Source: CAJQQY01 sp045106765
GTDB taxonomy: Bacteria > Bacteroidota > Bacteroidia > Chitinophagales > Saprospiraceae
Assembly: GCA_045106765.1 (NCBI GenBank)
Contig: JBGCFD010000125.1
Location: 1-64,000, forward strand
Length of the DNA stretch: 64,000 bases
Direction of reading: 5' to 3'
Shown: piece after piece, positions 1 through 8,776 of the stretch
How positions within the stretch are numbered: the stretch's first letter is position 1
How the letters are laid out: every line of letters begins with the position of its first letter
Program-made: the position numbers and the translations under genes
Notes under the pieces: generated by a model
Seen by the model: the letters and a program-made list of their open reading frames with translations, nothing else
Database searches by the model: none
Told to the model about the DNA's origin: nothing

Positions 1-156
1 TAAAATGTCTCTAGAGAAGAATTCTTACCTATCTCCCTTATTTATAAAAAAAATCTACTATTTGAAGTAAAAAATGCAATCTCAAAACGTTACAGAGATG
101 TATTTTCTAAATACCAATTTATAATTATAAAATTTTTAACATTAAACACTGATTAC

Positions 157-1410
157 ATGAAACAGTTAACTTTTTTCTCAAAATTTTTCGTTTTAGCAGT
201 AGCCTTATCATTTTGGACATCCTGTGAAACTGATGATGGCACAGGTGGTGGCGGATTCGTCTTAGGGCCAACCGTAGAATTAAAAAGTGGTGCAGATTTA
301 GTTTCTTCTGACGCAACCGTTAATCCTAATGAAGTATTCAAAGTAAATGTAAGTATCGCTAAAGGAGATAATGACATGACTACTTTTACTATTTTGGAAA
401 ATGGAATTGCAATTGATGCGAGTCGTCTAAATTATAATAGTGCAGGTGCAGGTGCAACAAGCAATCCTTACAGTTTGACTGCTGCCGAAGCTGCATTTTT
501 TGATACTAATATTGAGATCACAGCTCAAGCAAGTGGAGATGTAACTTATACTTTCCGAATGGCTGATAGTGCTGGAGAAAGTGATGAAACGACTATCAAT
601 ATTTCTGTTGCTTCCACTCCATTGTCTTTTGGATTTGATGCAGCAAATGGTGGTTTTGCAGCAGATGCTACTCTACCAACTGCTTCTTATTTTAAAGTTG
701 AATTAGTTGCAACTAAAGGTAGTTCACCTTTAAGTACATTAACTGTTTGGGAAGATGGAGTAGAAGTTGATGTGGCAAGATTATCGTTTGGAACAGAAAA
801 TGATTTTCTTTTATCAGATGCTTTCCCTACTAATCCTTTGGATTTAGTCAATGATGAAAAAGATGGATTCACCTATTTTGTTTGGATCAACAGTCATGAT
901 GAAGGAGCACACACCTATACTTACCAATTAACTGATGATTTAGGTGCTTCGGAAGAATTATCTTTAGTAATTACTGTACAACCTATAACTGAACTTTCTG
1001 GTAAATTACTAAGTAATGCATCAGGTCCAGTTGGTACAGGAGGAATTGACTTAGCTACTGGAGATGAAACTGGTTCGAATGATGCTACAGCTGATATCAA
1101 AGATTTAGGAAACATTTCTACAACTTCTCAGACATGGGTTCAAAAAATCGCTCCAACCAATAACTCTGTTTTCAAATCACCTGCTGCTGACTTTCCAGTA
1201 GATGGATTTGATTTGATTGCATTCCCATCTGAGGTTCAAGCTGCGTTTGATGCTGGTGATGTAATTGCAGAATCTAACGTTGTTGCTATTGGTGATGTAT
1301 TTTTAGTTCAATCTGTTAATGATGGAAACACCTACATAGTAGAAGTAACTAATATTGTTGAAACTACTACAGACAATCTGGATTACTACGAATTGAAAAT
1401 CAAGTACTAG
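157..1410 (+). CDS. Hypothetical surface lipoprotein with two Ig-like modules
   Basis: Secreted lipoprotein of unknown function. The N-terminus has a hydrophobic segment (about residues 8-21) followed by a lipobox ending FWTSC, with Cys23 as the predicted lipidated residue and then an acidic/Gly-rich linker (ETDDGTGGGG). Two similar modules of about 110-120 residues follow. Each ends in a TYTFR/TYTYQ strand plus D-x-x-G-x-S-E/D, as in bacterial Ig-like or PKD-type beta domains. The C-terminal 140 residues differ and contain repeated phenylalanine/valine strands. The ATG start is preceded by an A/T-rich leader. A strong terminator follows immediately, so the gene is probably monocistronic. I do not recognise a specific family; a surface-exposed or outer-membrane location is inferred from the lipobox. 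Confidence 0.75.
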   Translation: MKQLTFFSKFFVLAVALSFWTSCETDDGTGGGGFVLGPTVELKSGADLVSSDATVNPNEVFKVNVSIAKGDNDMTTFTILENGIAIDASRLNYNSAGAGATSNPYSLTAAEAAFFDTNIEITAQASGDVTYTFRMADSAGESDETTINISVASTPLSFGFDAANGGFAADATLPTASYFKVELVATKGSSPLSTLTVWEDGVEVDVARLSFGTENDFLLSDAFPTNPLDLVNDEKDGFTYFVWINSHDEGAHTYTYQLTDDLGASEELSLVITVQPITELSGKLLSNASGPVGTGGIDLATGDETGSNDATADIKDLGNISTTSQTWVQKIAPTNNSVFKSPAADFPVDGFDLIAFPSEVQAAFDAGDVIAESNVVAIGDVFLVQSVNDGNTYIVEVTNIVETTTDNLDYYELKIKY

Positions 1411-1433
1411 TCGATAAATTTCAATGAAATTGG

Positions 1434-1470
1434 AAAAAGTCATCCTGAGCATTCAGGGTGACTTTTTTTT
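1434..1470 (+). terminator. Rho-independent terminator of the 157-1410 gene
   Basis: A ten-pair stem (GTCATCCTGA against TCAGGGTGAC, one wobble) with a four-base loop is followed by eight T residues, 26 bases after the stop codon. Confidence 0.85.
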
Positions 1471-1514
1471 ATTTTTAATCAAAACCATTTTCTATTTTTA
1501 CAAAAAAAACGAAG

Positions 1515-2564
1515 ATGAAAAAATTTCTTTTTGGATTTGTAAAAATATTGTTAGGATTGATCACATTGATTGTGATCATTTATCTTTTAGGCCCAAAATC
1601 TCCAATTCCACAAGTGGATTTTAAAGCGGTTTCTGCAAATTCTAATTTGATCGAATTGGAAAAAGAAATTAATGATTCAGAAAAATTACATCTTAATTTG
1701 CGAGATGACAATGAAGCTAGAATTATGTGGGCTGATGATACTTTGAAAAAGAAAACTCCTTTCTCCTTAGTTTATTTACATGGATTTTCGGCAAGTCAAG
1801 GTGAAGGTGCTCCAATGCATGAAGATTTTGCGAAGCGATATGGCTGCAATTTATTCTTAGCAAGATTGTATGGTCATGGGTTAAATGAAGAAGAAGCTCT
1901 GCTTGATTGGAGCGCAGAAAAATTTATCGAATCTGCTAAGAGAGCAATCGCTATTGGAGAACAACTTGGCGAAAAAGTAATTGTGATGGGAACTTCGACA
2001 GGTTGTACCGCTGCACTTCTTTTAGCTTCAGAGAATCCAAAAATTCATTCCTTAATTAACTATTCTCCCAATATTGATATCGCGAATAAAGATGCTTGGT
2101 TACTCACTCGACAATGGGGTTTACAGTTGGGTAGGTTTGTGAATGGAAGTAATTATAACTCATGGGTGCCAAATGAAGGAACAGACAATTTGGTCACATA
2201 TAAATACCGACTGGAAGCAGCTATCGCATTAAAATCTTTACTCGATGCAGAGATGACGGAGGAAAATTTTAGTAAAATTACGCAACCGCTTTTTATGGGT
2301 TATTGGTATAAAGATGAGAAAATCCAAGACGATGTCGTTTCCGTAAGTAGAATGTTAGAAATGTACGATCAACTCGGAACACCAGAAGCAAAAAAACGAA
2401 AAATAGCTTTTGATAATGCAACCAATCATGTATTGGCAAGTCCACTTTGGAATGAAGATTTTGAAACGGTAAAAAAAGAAACATTTAATTTTACGGAAGA
2501 AATATTAGGTTTGGTTCCAATTGAAAAAAAGAAAGAAACTTTAGAATTAGAAGTCATTGAATAA
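1515..2564 (+). CDS. Membrane-anchored alpha/beta hydrolase
   Basis: Predicted serine hydrolase held at the inner membrane by one N-terminal helix (residues about 4-26). The fold starts with the oxyanion-hole strand SLVYLHGF (84-91). The nucleophile elbow is G-T-S-T-G at 159-163, with Ser161 as the likely catalytic residue. A late His in NATNHVLA (about 306) fits the catalytic triad. The elbow has Thr where many esterases have Gly or Ala, as in some monoacylglycerol-lipase-like proteins. The C-terminal 25 residues are charged and lysine-rich. It stands alone between a terminator upstream and a palindromic repeat downstream. Substrate unknown; esterase, lipase or acyl-transfer activity are all possible. 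Confidence 0.8.
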   Translation: MKKFLFGFVKILLGLITLIVIIYLLGPKSPIPQVDFKAVSANSNLIELEKEINDSEKLHLNLRDDNEARIMWADDTLKKKTPFSLVYLHGFSASQGEGAPMHEDFAKRYGCNLFLARLYGHGLNEEEALLDWSAEKFIESAKRAIAIGEQLGEKVIVMGTSTGCTAALLLASENPKIHSLINYSPNIDIANKDAWLLTRQWGLQLGRFVNGSNYNSWVPNEGTDNLVTYKYRLEAAIALKSLLDAEMTEENFSKITQPLFMGYWYKDEKIQDDVVSVSRMLEMYDQLGTPEAKKRKIAFDNATNHVLASPLWNEDFETVKKETFNFTEEILGLVPIEKKKETLELEVIE

Positions 2565-2570
2565 TTTCAC

Positions 2571-2620
2571 CACAGATTTTCGCAGATTATTTCATGATAC
2601 CAATCTGCGAAAATCCGTGT
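2571..2620. repeat. Palindromic intergenic repeat with 15-bp arms
   Basis: The arms CAGATTTTCGCAGATT and AATCTGCGAAAATC are complementary around a short loop, directly after the hydrolase gene and facing the end of xylB. The wording (accacagattttcgcagatt) resembles the dispersed ACCACA-type repeats elsewhere in this window. It could act as a bidirectional terminator or 3'-end stabiliser. Confidence 0.6.
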
Positions 2621-2638
2621 AATCTATGATAAAACTTA

Positions 2639-4123
2639 TTAGCTAATTAATTTTTTTAGATCCTTCTCCCAAGCTTCGTAAGCTATCTTATACTCCTCTT
2701 TTTTCTCCTCTGGAAAAACCCTTTCCTCGACCTCGTTTATTTTAATCGCTTCTTCCAAGTTAGCATAAACTTTTGCTCCTACTCCACTTGCTTTTGCTGC
2801 ACCTTCTGCACCTGTCGTTTTTACTACTTCGATACAACAATTTAATAAATTAGCAATCGTCTTAGAAAATATTTTCGATTGAAAAAGATTATCATTTCCA
2901 ACTTTAATTAATTTTGGATTCAATCCTAACTCTTTTAAAACTTGAAAACCATAAACAAATGAAAACGCAATTCCTTCCAAACCTGCTCGAAAAAAATGAG
3001 CTTGCTTATGTCTATTAAATTGTAAATTATTTATTTGAGCACCTGGACTATCATTCTCTAAAATTCGTTCTGCTCCATTGCCAAAAGGAATAATCCGAAG
3101 TCCTTCCGAGCCAACTGGAATTTCATTTGACATCTCTTCCATTTCGTTATACGAAACATTAGATTGCGCTATTACTTTTTTCAAAAAAGAATATTGAATT
3201 CCTGCTCCATTGATACAAAGAAGCATTCCTATTCTTGGATTTTTGATCGTATGATTTACATGAGCAAAACCATTTATTCGAGATTTCAAATCATAAATTG
3301 GTTGATCCACTATTCCATAAACAACTCCAGAAGTTCCACCAGTAGCTGCAACTTCATCTGGATTCATCACACCCAATGACAATGCATTATTAGGTTGATC
3401 TCCTGCTCGATAAGTGATTGGAATTCCTTCTGGAAGCCCTGTTTCTTCGGAAGCTTTTTTATTTAAAATTCCTTGTACACTAAAAGTTTCTTTGATTTCA
3501 GGAATCAAATCTTCTGCAATTCCATATTCTTCCAACAGAAATTTAGCAATGTCATTTTCTTTAAAATCCCAAAAAATCCCTTCTGACAAACCTGAAATTG
3601 TAGTAGTAATTGCGCCCGTCAATTTCATCGCAATGTAATCTCCAGGCAACATCATTTTATGAATTCGATTATAAATTTCTGGCTCATTTTCTTTGACCCA
3701 TTTTAATTTGGATGCAGTAAAATTACCAGGAGAATTTAAAAGATGAGAAAGGCATTTTTCTTCCGTTAAATTTGTAAAAGCTTTGTTTCCGATTTCCACC
3801 GCTCGACTATCACACCAAATTATTGAAGGTCGCAAAACTTGTTGATCTTCATCTACCAAAACTAATCCGTGCATTTGGTAAGCAATGCCGATACCTTTTA
3901 TTTGTCGGGGATCAATTTGTGTCGTTTGTAAAATTTCTTGAGTTGCTTTACAAACATTTTCCCACCAAACTTCAGGTGACTGTTCAGCCCAGCCCACTTC
4001 TTTGGCGGTAATCTCCATTTCAAATTTTGGAAAATGAACCACCTTAATTGCTTTGCCAGTTTCAGCATCAACCAATGCCGTTTTTATCGAAGAACTTCCT
4101 ATATCGTATCCAAGTAAGTACAC
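2639..4123 (-). CDS. xylB: Xylulokinase-like FGGY carbohydrate kinase
   Basis: ATP-dependent kinase of the FGGY family, most like xylulokinase, which makes D-xylulose 5-phosphate for the pentose phosphate pathway. The ATPase-fold phosphate-1 loop LLGYDIGSSSIKTALVD is at residues 3-19. The substrate loop YQMHGLVLVD is near 84. The catalytic aspartate lies in the GDQPNNALSLG segment near 240, followed by an ATGGTSGVVYG phosphate-binding motif. The C-terminal FGGY signature region (LIKVGNDNLFQSKIF) is present. At 494 residues it has the usual length. No xylose isomerase gene is adjacent, so the natural sugar is inferred. It is divergent from an AraC-type regulator, with an Fnr-like box between them. 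Confidence 0.85.
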   Translation of the reverse strand: MYLLGYDIGSSSIKTALVDAETGKAIKVVHFPKFEMEITAKEVGWAEQSPEVWWENVCKATQEILQTTQIDPRQIKGIGIAYQMHGLVLVDEDQQVLRPSIIWCDSRAVEIGNKAFTNLTEEKCLSHLLNSPGNFTASKLKWVKENEPEIYNRIHKMMLPGDYIAMKLTGAITTTISGLSEGIFWDFKENDIAKFLLEEYGIAEDLIPEIKETFSVQGILNKKASEETGLPEGIPITYRAGDQPNNALSLGVMNPDEVAATGGTSGVVYGIVDQPIYDLKSRINGFAHVNHTIKNPRIGMLLCINGAGIQYSFLKKVIAQSNVSYNEMEEMSNEIPVGSEGLRIIPFGNGAERILENDSPGAQINNLQFNRHKQAHFFRAGLEGIAFSFVYGFQVLKELGLNPKLIKVGNDNLFQSKIFSKTIANLLNCCIEVVKTTGAEGAAKASGVGAKVYANLEEAIKINEVEERVFPEEKKEEYKIAYEAWEKDLKKLIS

Positions 4124-4169
4124 GTAATTAATTTTTTTTATTAAAAAATAAAGACCAAAATACTTTTGT

Positions 4170-4203
4170 CAAATATAAAAAAAGTGATGCTGATTTTTAT
4201 CAA
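4170..4203 (-). promoter_or_regulatory. Predicted xylB promoter (Bacteroidota type)
   Basis: Reading the minus strand, TTG at 4203-4201 is followed after 23 bases by TATATTTG at 4177-4170, matching the Bacteroidota -33 TTG / -7 TAnnTTTG pattern. The start codon is about 40 bases downstream. The -33 element overlaps the Fnr-like box. Confidence 0.45.
4190..4203. promoter_or_regulatory. Fnr/Crp-like operator CTGATTTTTATCAA
   Basis: This 14-mer matches TTGAT-N4-ATCAA, the classic Fnr-family box, except for the first base. It lies between the divergent xylB and AraC-type genes and sits in a 29-nt context repeated nearly unchanged at about 9034-9062. Confidence 0.45.
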
Positions 4204-4269
4204 CAATGATAATCCTATTTTGTAATCTGAAATCGAAGGGTTAATTTGGAAAAAAATTAACCCTTTTTT

Positions 4270-5313
4270 ATGGAGGTCAATCATCAATTACTTTTCTTCT
4301 TTAGTGCATTGGGTGCATTCAACGGCTTCTTGTTAAGCGTTTATTTTTTCTTTTTCCATCGTCCAAAAAAATTATCAAATTATTTTCTAGGGGTTTTAAT
4401 TTTAGCTCTAAGCTTGAGAATTGGGAAATCCGTTTTGTTATTTTTCAATCCTGACCTTTCTAAAACTATTTTACAAATTGGATTAACTGCATGCTTCTTC
4501 ATCGGTCCCGCTTTATATTTTTATTTAAAATCAGAAACAGAAAACATTCAAAAAATCAGTTTTCAATGGAAGTTAATTTTTATTATCCTTACCAGTATTA
4601 TTTTACTCGCTGGAGCAATTTTTCCCTATCCAAAATATCCTGAAATTTGGAATCAATATTATGTAAGAAGTATTTATTGGGAGTGGTTTATTTTTATGTT
4701 GGCTTCGCTTTTTGTCTTGAGGCATAGTTTTAAAAACCTCTTTTCCAATTTTTCAAAAATCACTTCCAATGAAAAATGGTGGATGGGAATTTATATTTCT
4801 AATGCATTTATATTTTTAGCATTTTTTACTTCTTCACATACTTCCTACATTTTAGGAGCTTTAATTTTTTCATTTTCGATTTATACTATTGCCATGATTT
4901 TTTTGTTGGAAAAGAAAAATAAAAAAGTGCTTTCTCCAACTTTGACTAAAAAATATTCTAATAAAAGAATAGACGACGAAACTGCAAATGAGTTATTGAA
5001 AAAACTAAAAAAGGTTATAACCGAAAAAGAAATTTTCAAAAACCCCAACTTAAAGTTAAAAGACCTTGCTGCTGAAATTGAGATTCCAGCCCATCAACTT
5101 TCCCAATTACTCAATGATAACTTAGGTAAAAATTTTGCCCTCTTCATCAATGAATATCGAATTCAAGCAGCTCAAAAAATTTTAGCAACCAATCATCAAT
5201 TCTCATTAGAGGGCATTGGTCAAGAAGTTGGTTTTAGTTCCAAGTCCACTTTTTTTGCGACCTTTAAAAAAATGAAAGGAGTGACTCCTTCTCAATTCAA
5301 GAATCAACTTTAA
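4270..5313 (+). CDS. Membrane-bound AraC-family transcriptional regulator
   Basis: Transcription factor with an integral-membrane N-terminal half and a C-terminal AraC DNA-binding domain. Residues 1-215 show about seven hydrophobic helices with short loops, the layout common in Bacteroidota regulators of this kind. After a charged linker, residues about 240-345 contain two helix-turn-helix motifs: LKDLAAEIEIPAHQLSQLLN for the first, and the conserved F-x-x-x-x-R-I-x-x-A and GIGQEVGFSSKSTFFATFKKMKG features around the second. The start is only about 60 bases from an Fnr-like box shared with divergent xylB, so it may control xylB or itself. The ligand or membrane signal is unknown. Confidence 0.85.
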   Translation: MEVNHQLLFFFSALGAFNGFLLSVYFFFFHRPKKLSNYFLGVLILALSLRIGKSVLLFFNPDLSKTILQIGLTACFFIGPALYFYLKSETENIQKISFQWKLIFIILTSIILLAGAIFPYPKYPEIWNQYYVRSIYWEWFIFMLASLFVLRHSFKNLFSNFSKITSNEKWWMGIYISNAFIFLAFFTSSHTSYILGALIFSFSIYTIAMIFLLEKKNKKVLSPTLTKKYSNKRIDDETANELLKKLKKVITEKEIFKNPNLKLKDLAAEIEIPAHQLSQLLNDNLGKNFALFINEYRIQAAQKILATNHQFSLEGIGQEVGFSSKSTFFATFKKMKGVTPSQFKNQL

Positions 5314-5416
5314 AAGCTATTTTTTCACTCCAACTTTATAATTCCGTACTTATTTTTGTTCCACAAGCCTCATTTTTATTAGATTTTTAAAGACATTGCA
5401 AAAAATTAATTAAGCG

Positions 5417-6646
5417 ATGTTAAAATCTTTTTATCTAAAAATCAATTGTCTTCTTCCAATTTTAATTCTCTTTATGGGTAGTTGTTCTACGCCTGCTTCA
5501 CCACCGCCCATAAAAAAAATTATTCCTATCAAAGAAACGATTATCGAAAATTTAAAGCGCCCATGGAGTATGGATTTCATTTCAGAAAATGAAGTTATCG
5601 TTGCTGAAAAAGATGGTGATTTGCTACGAGTAAATTTAAAAACCAAAGAAAAATTTCCCATCCAAGGTTTTCCAAACGACCTCGCTGACAGTATTCAGAT
5701 GGTCAAAGGGAAATTCGAAAACGGCATTTTCCCACGAGATGTAGACGGCTATAAAACAAAATATAATGCAGGGATTTTTGAAGTCTTACTTGATCCTGAT
5801 TTTGAAAAAAACAATTGGATTTATGTTTCCTATGCTTCCCAAAATGAGGAGGAAAAATCTACAACAAAAGTTATTCGAGCAAAACTAAAAAATGATGCGC
5901 TTACTCAAATTGAAATTCTGTTTGTCGCTACTCCTTATTCGCATGGACTTTTTCACTATGGCGGAGGAATGACTTTTGGCAATGATAAAAAATTGTATTT
6001 CACCATTGGCGAACGATTATTCAATGAAACTTTAGAACCTGAAATTCCAATTGCTCAAGACCTCCAAGACAAACGTGGAAAAATATATCGCCTCAATCCC
6101 GATGGAAGTATTCCTTTCGACAATCCTAATTTTGGGAAAAATGCAGTCAAGGGAATGTACGCTGTCGGCATTCGTGCAGCACAAGGAATAACGACACATC
6201 TACAGACTGGTGAGATTTGGTTTTCTGAACATGGAACCATGCAAGGCGATGAAGTTAATGTCCTAAAAAAAGGAGCAAATTATGGCTGGCCTATTCACAC
6301 GACTGGAAAATATCGAAGCAAAGATTACACTCCTCCAAAAATGGAAGGTGTGGATTTTTCGATACCGATTTGGTTTTGGCGACATACCGTTGCACCTACA
6401 GGTCTGACATTTTATACCGGTGACGAATTTCCTTTTTGGAAAAATAATTTGATCGTCCCAGGTTTGTCGAGAGGTAGTCTTTGGCGATTTACAATCGATG
6501 GTGAAACGGTAAAAAGTGCGGAAGAACTTTTTGTCGATGATCGAGTTCGAACTCGAAAAGCGGAGATGAGTCCTGAAGGAAAATTATACATTTTGACCGA
6601 TGAAAATAATGGTCGAATTATTCAAATAAAAAATAACATTCAATAA
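5417..6646 (+). CDS. PQQ-dependent sugar dehydrogenase, lipoprotein
   Basis: Soluble-type aldose sugar dehydrogenase (GSDH/YliI family), a six-bladed beta-propeller that oxidises aldoses using pyrroloquinoline quinone. A lipobox FMGSC (Cys23) predicts lipidation and export. Family marks include RPWSMDFISENEVIVAEKDG near the start of the propeller, LLDPDFEKNNWIYVSYA, a DKRGKIYRLNPDGSIP blade, GIRAAQGI, and the EHG-x-x-x-GDEVN and GANYGWP motifs that line the active site. APTGLTFYTGDEFP near the C-terminus is also typical. Length 409 is normal. The next gene starts 9 bases after the stop, suggesting an operon. Whether the host makes PQQ cannot be judged from this window. Confidence 0.85.
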   Translation: MLKSFYLKINCLLPILILFMGSCSTPASPPPIKKIIPIKETIIENLKRPWSMDFISENEVIVAEKDGDLLRVNLKTKEKFPIQGFPNDLADSIQMVKGKFENGIFPRDVDGYKTKYNAGIFEVLLDPDFEKNNWIYVSYASQNEEEKSTTKVIRAKLKNDALTQIEILFVATPYSHGLFHYGGGMTFGNDKKLYFTIGERLFNETLEPEIPIAQDLQDKRGKIYRLNPDGSIPFDNPNFGKNAVKGMYAVGIRAAQGITTHLQTGEIWFSEHGTMQGDEVNVLKKGANYGWPIHTTGKYRSKDYTPPKMEGVDFSIPIWFWRHTVAPTGLTFYTGDEFPFWKNNLIVPGLSRGSLWRFTIDGETVKSAEELFVDDRVRTRKAEMSPEGKLYILTDENNGRIIQIKNNIQ

Positions 6647-6655
6647 AACTTAATT

Positions 6656-7099
6656 ATGAAATCAATTACCTTTTTACTCCCATTAATTTTTATTTTGCTT
6701 TCATGTGAACAGCAAAAATCCATTAAAAAATCAGTTGAAGTATCAGCTGACAAAGCACTTATCGAACAAACTATCGAAAACTATTTTACAGGTTGGATCA
6801 CTAATGACACAACTAAAATTGGATCAGCAATGGATATTACTTGCCAACTCAAAAATATCAAAGATAATAAAGTTGTGATTTATGATCGAGCTACTTATTT
6901 GGGATTTTTCAAGCCTGGGCCACCAAAAGAAAATTCGCATGGAAAAATTCTTAGTATTGATATCACCGGTCCTATTGCTGCTGCCAAAGTAAAATTAGAA
7001 ACACCTAAAGGGTTGTTCACCGATTATTTTAATTTGATAAAATTAGAAAATCAATGGTATATCGTGGATAAGATCTCTACATATATGGCAAAGGAATAA
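6656..7099 (+). CDS. NTF2-like (lumazine-binding/DUF4440-type) lipoprotein
   Basis: Small exported protein with a lipobox ending LLSC (Cys17) and an SnoaL/NTF2-like cone fold. After a helix starting DKALIEQTIENYFTGWITND come FMG-type strands and ITGPIAAAKVKLETPKGLFTDYFNLIKLENQWYIVDKI, the usual putative-lumazine-binding pattern seen in many Bacteroidota proteins. It begins 9 bases after the sugar dehydrogenase and is probably co-transcribed with it. No catalytic residue can be assigned; a ligand-binding or accessory role is inferred only. Confidence 0.7.
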   Translation: MKSITFLLPLIFILLSCEQQKSIKKSVEVSADKALIEQTIENYFTGWITNDTTKIGSAMDITCQLKNIKDNKVVIYDRATYLGFFKPGPPKENSHGKILSIDITGPIAAAKVKLETPKGLFTDYFNLIKLENQWYIVDKISTYMAKE

Positions 7100-7406
7100 A
7101 TTCAATTTTCATAGTTTTAATTTTGACAAAATTTACACACTCAAATATTTGACAATTGCCTTTATAGAACCATCTTTGACCAAAGATGGTAGCATTAAAG
7201 ATATCCTGATGATTTCAAAGTCGGGTTCCCTTGCTAAACCTAATTATAAAAAGATAAATAGTTCGATATCGAACAGTATTGTTCGATACCGAAAAGCTTA
7301 CCATCGAATCATATATATAAACAATTGATAGTCAGCAACTTAAGTTTTGGCATCCCCATTGAATGATATAAAGTAGATTTTATTTCTTCATACAAAACTC
7401 AAAATT
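7100..7406. other. Gene-free stretch with hairpin and twin palindromes
   Basis: No coding frame is convincing. A perfect 9-bp inverted repeat (CCATCTTTG at 7170-7178, CAAAGATGG at 7181-7189) can fold into a tight hairpin, possibly ending the upstream operon although it lacks a T-run. The twin palindromes at 7261-7294 are annotated separately. The rest is AT-rich. Confidence 0.6.
7261..7294. promoter_or_regulatory. Twin palindromic operator-like sites
   Basis: GTTCGATATCGAAC (7261-7274) is a perfect 14-bp palindrome. GTTCGATACCGAAA (7281-7294) is a near copy. Their centres are 20 bp apart, two helical turns, as expected for cooperative dimer binding. The next gene starts 112 bases downstream. 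The regulator is unknown. Confidence 0.45.
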
Positions 7407-8126
7407 ATGACTACCAATTTAGTTTTTCCCTTTGCATTAATTATTGTTTGTGGATTTTTTTCTACGGATATATTATTACAACCTAATTCAAATAACAATA
7501 CAATTACATCCTTTCCAAATAATGAAATGGTAGATTCCTGGAGTCAAATTTCACAAGATACATTTCCTGAAGAATCAAGATCAAACTCTAGAGAATCCTA
7601 CCGAACTAATAATGATGGTAAAAAAATCCATTTGATTATCGAAAATGGGAAGGTGAAAAAATTAAAAATCAATGGTAAAAAAATTGCTAAAAATGAATAC
7701 GATGAATATGCCAATTTAATACAAGAGTTACGTTCATCAAACACTCCTCCCACTCCTCCTACACCTCCTTCTTCAACTTTTGAAGATGCAATGAATGCTC
7801 ACGATGAAGCGATGGAATCTCATGAACGTGCAATGGAATCTCATAGAAAAAATATTGAAGTTCATAATAGACAAGTTGCAAAACATGACAAGGCGGCGAA
7901 AAGGAACCATAAAACAAGTGAGGCATTTGCCAATCAATTGTTGAGAGATGGATTGATTTCTGATAAAGAAAATTTCTCTTTTACTTTGAGTTTGAAGAAA
8001 TTTAAAGTGGATGGAGAATTACAAAATAAGAATACTCGAGAAAAATATATTCGTTTGTATGAACAACAAATGGGTAAAGCTATGAATTCAAAATCTACTT
8101 ATTCTGTGACACATAATTCACATTAA
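7407..8126 (+). CDS. Exported protein with Pro-rich linker and His-rich coiled coil
   Basis: Unknown function. A hydrophobic N-terminus (residues about 4-23) looks like a signal peptide or anchor. A short region (about 65-100) includes KIHLIIENGKVKKLKINGKKIAKNEYDEY, a pattern seen in Bacteroidota periplasmic proteins related to anti-sigma-factor partners. A TPPTPPTPPSS linker follows (around 113-123). A heptad-like helix then repeats H-x-x-A-M-E-S-H and related units, placing histidines every seven residues, which could bind metal. The C-terminal part (FANQLLRDGLISDKENFSFTLSLKKFKVDGE) resembles a small folded module. The gene is monocistronic, with a terminator after it. Confidence 0.65.
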   Translation: MTTNLVFPFALIIVCGFFSTDILLQPNSNNNTITSFPNNEMVDSWSQISQDTFPEESRSNSRESYRTNNDGKKIHLIIENGKVKKLKINGKKIAKNEYDEYANLIQELRSSNTPPTPPTPPSSTFEDAMNAHDEAMESHERAMESHRKNIEVHNRQVAKHDKAAKRNHKTSEAFANQLLRDGLISDKENFSFTLSLKKFKVDGELQNKNTREKYIRLYEQQMGKAMNSKSTYSVTHNSH

Positions 8127-8166
8127 AAAGCATTTCTAATTATCGCATTTTAGAATCGACTTATAA

Positions 8167-8212
8167 AAATGAGCTCCCAAAGAATATTTACTTTGGTATC
8201 TCATTTTTTCTT
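8167..8212 (+). terminator. Terminator after the 7407-8126 gene
   Basis: AAAATGAG and CCAAAG pair with CTTTGG and CTCATTTT across a small internal mismatch, followed by a T-run. It is placed 40 bases after the stop codon. Confidence 0.65.
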
Positions 8213-8299
8213 TCGTCAATTCTGTTCCCAACCTTGAGCTATTGTTTTTTGAAAAAAAGAAAAGTTAAAAAGATGTAAATGTATTGTTTTTTCATGTCT

Positions 8300-8776
8300 T
8301 TATTTTTTCAATTGAAATTTACGTTCAGTTGTATTTGTTTTTTTACAAAAAAATTCTTCCACAAAATTCATTTCGCTTTCTAAAATTTTTAAAGAACCTA
8401 TATTGCCAATTATGACGTAAGCAGTCAGTTCTTCTATTTTAATTTTTTCAAAACAATGTTTTATCAAACCTTGAGCAACTTCTTTTCCAAATCCTTTTCC
8501 CCAAAAACATTCTCTCAGTCGATAAGCAATTTCAAACTCCGATTTTTCATTTTTATAAACTCCACAGATTCCGACAAATTCAGCTGTCTCTGCATCTTCC
8601 AAAGCCCAAATTTTAAAATAGATTTTTTTATCATCATAATATCCGATAAAGCGGTTCAACTCTTTTTTACTTTCTTCGAAGTTCATTGTTTTCTTGATGT
8701 AGCGCATCACATTTAGATTGCCTTGCATATCAAAGAAAGGTTTTTCATCAGCTGCTTTCAGGCGACGAACATTCAA
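8300..8776 (-). CDS. GNAT-family N-acetyltransferase (RimJ/RimL-like)
   Basis: Predicted acetyl-CoA-dependent N-acetyltransferase. Strand and helix signatures run in order: RLNVRRLKAADEKPFFDM at the start, KIWALEDAETAEFVGICGVY in the middle, then IAYRLRECFWGKGFGKEVAQGLIKHCF. In the last of these, G-K-G-F-G-K matches the acetyl-CoA pyrophosphate loop Q/RxxGxG/A. The final part, LTAYVIIGNIGSLKILESEMNFVEE, is typical of RimJ/RimL relatives. No ATG exists; the start shown is TTG, and the frame stays open upstream with codons for IFKTKR, which also fit the family, so translation may begin slightly earlier at a non-standard codon. Acceptor substrate unknown. Confidence 0.75.
   Translation of the reverse strand: MNVRRLKAADEKPFFDMQGNLNVMRYIKKTMNFEESKKELNRFIGYYDDKKIYFKIWALEDAETAEFVGICGVYKNEKSEFEIAYRLRECFWGKGFGKEVAQGLIKHCFEKIKIEELTAYVIIGNIGSLKILESEMNFVEEFFCKKTNTTERKFQLKK

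Noticed and set aside
1424..1624. 66-residue frame starting in the terminator region
   Set aside because: It reads through the terminator hairpin and overlaps the start of the hydrolase gene; no supporting features.
8300..8776. Acetyltransferase as a truncated pseudogene because it lacks ATG
   Set aside because: The domain is complete, the frame is intact, and a TTG start or slightly earlier start explains it.
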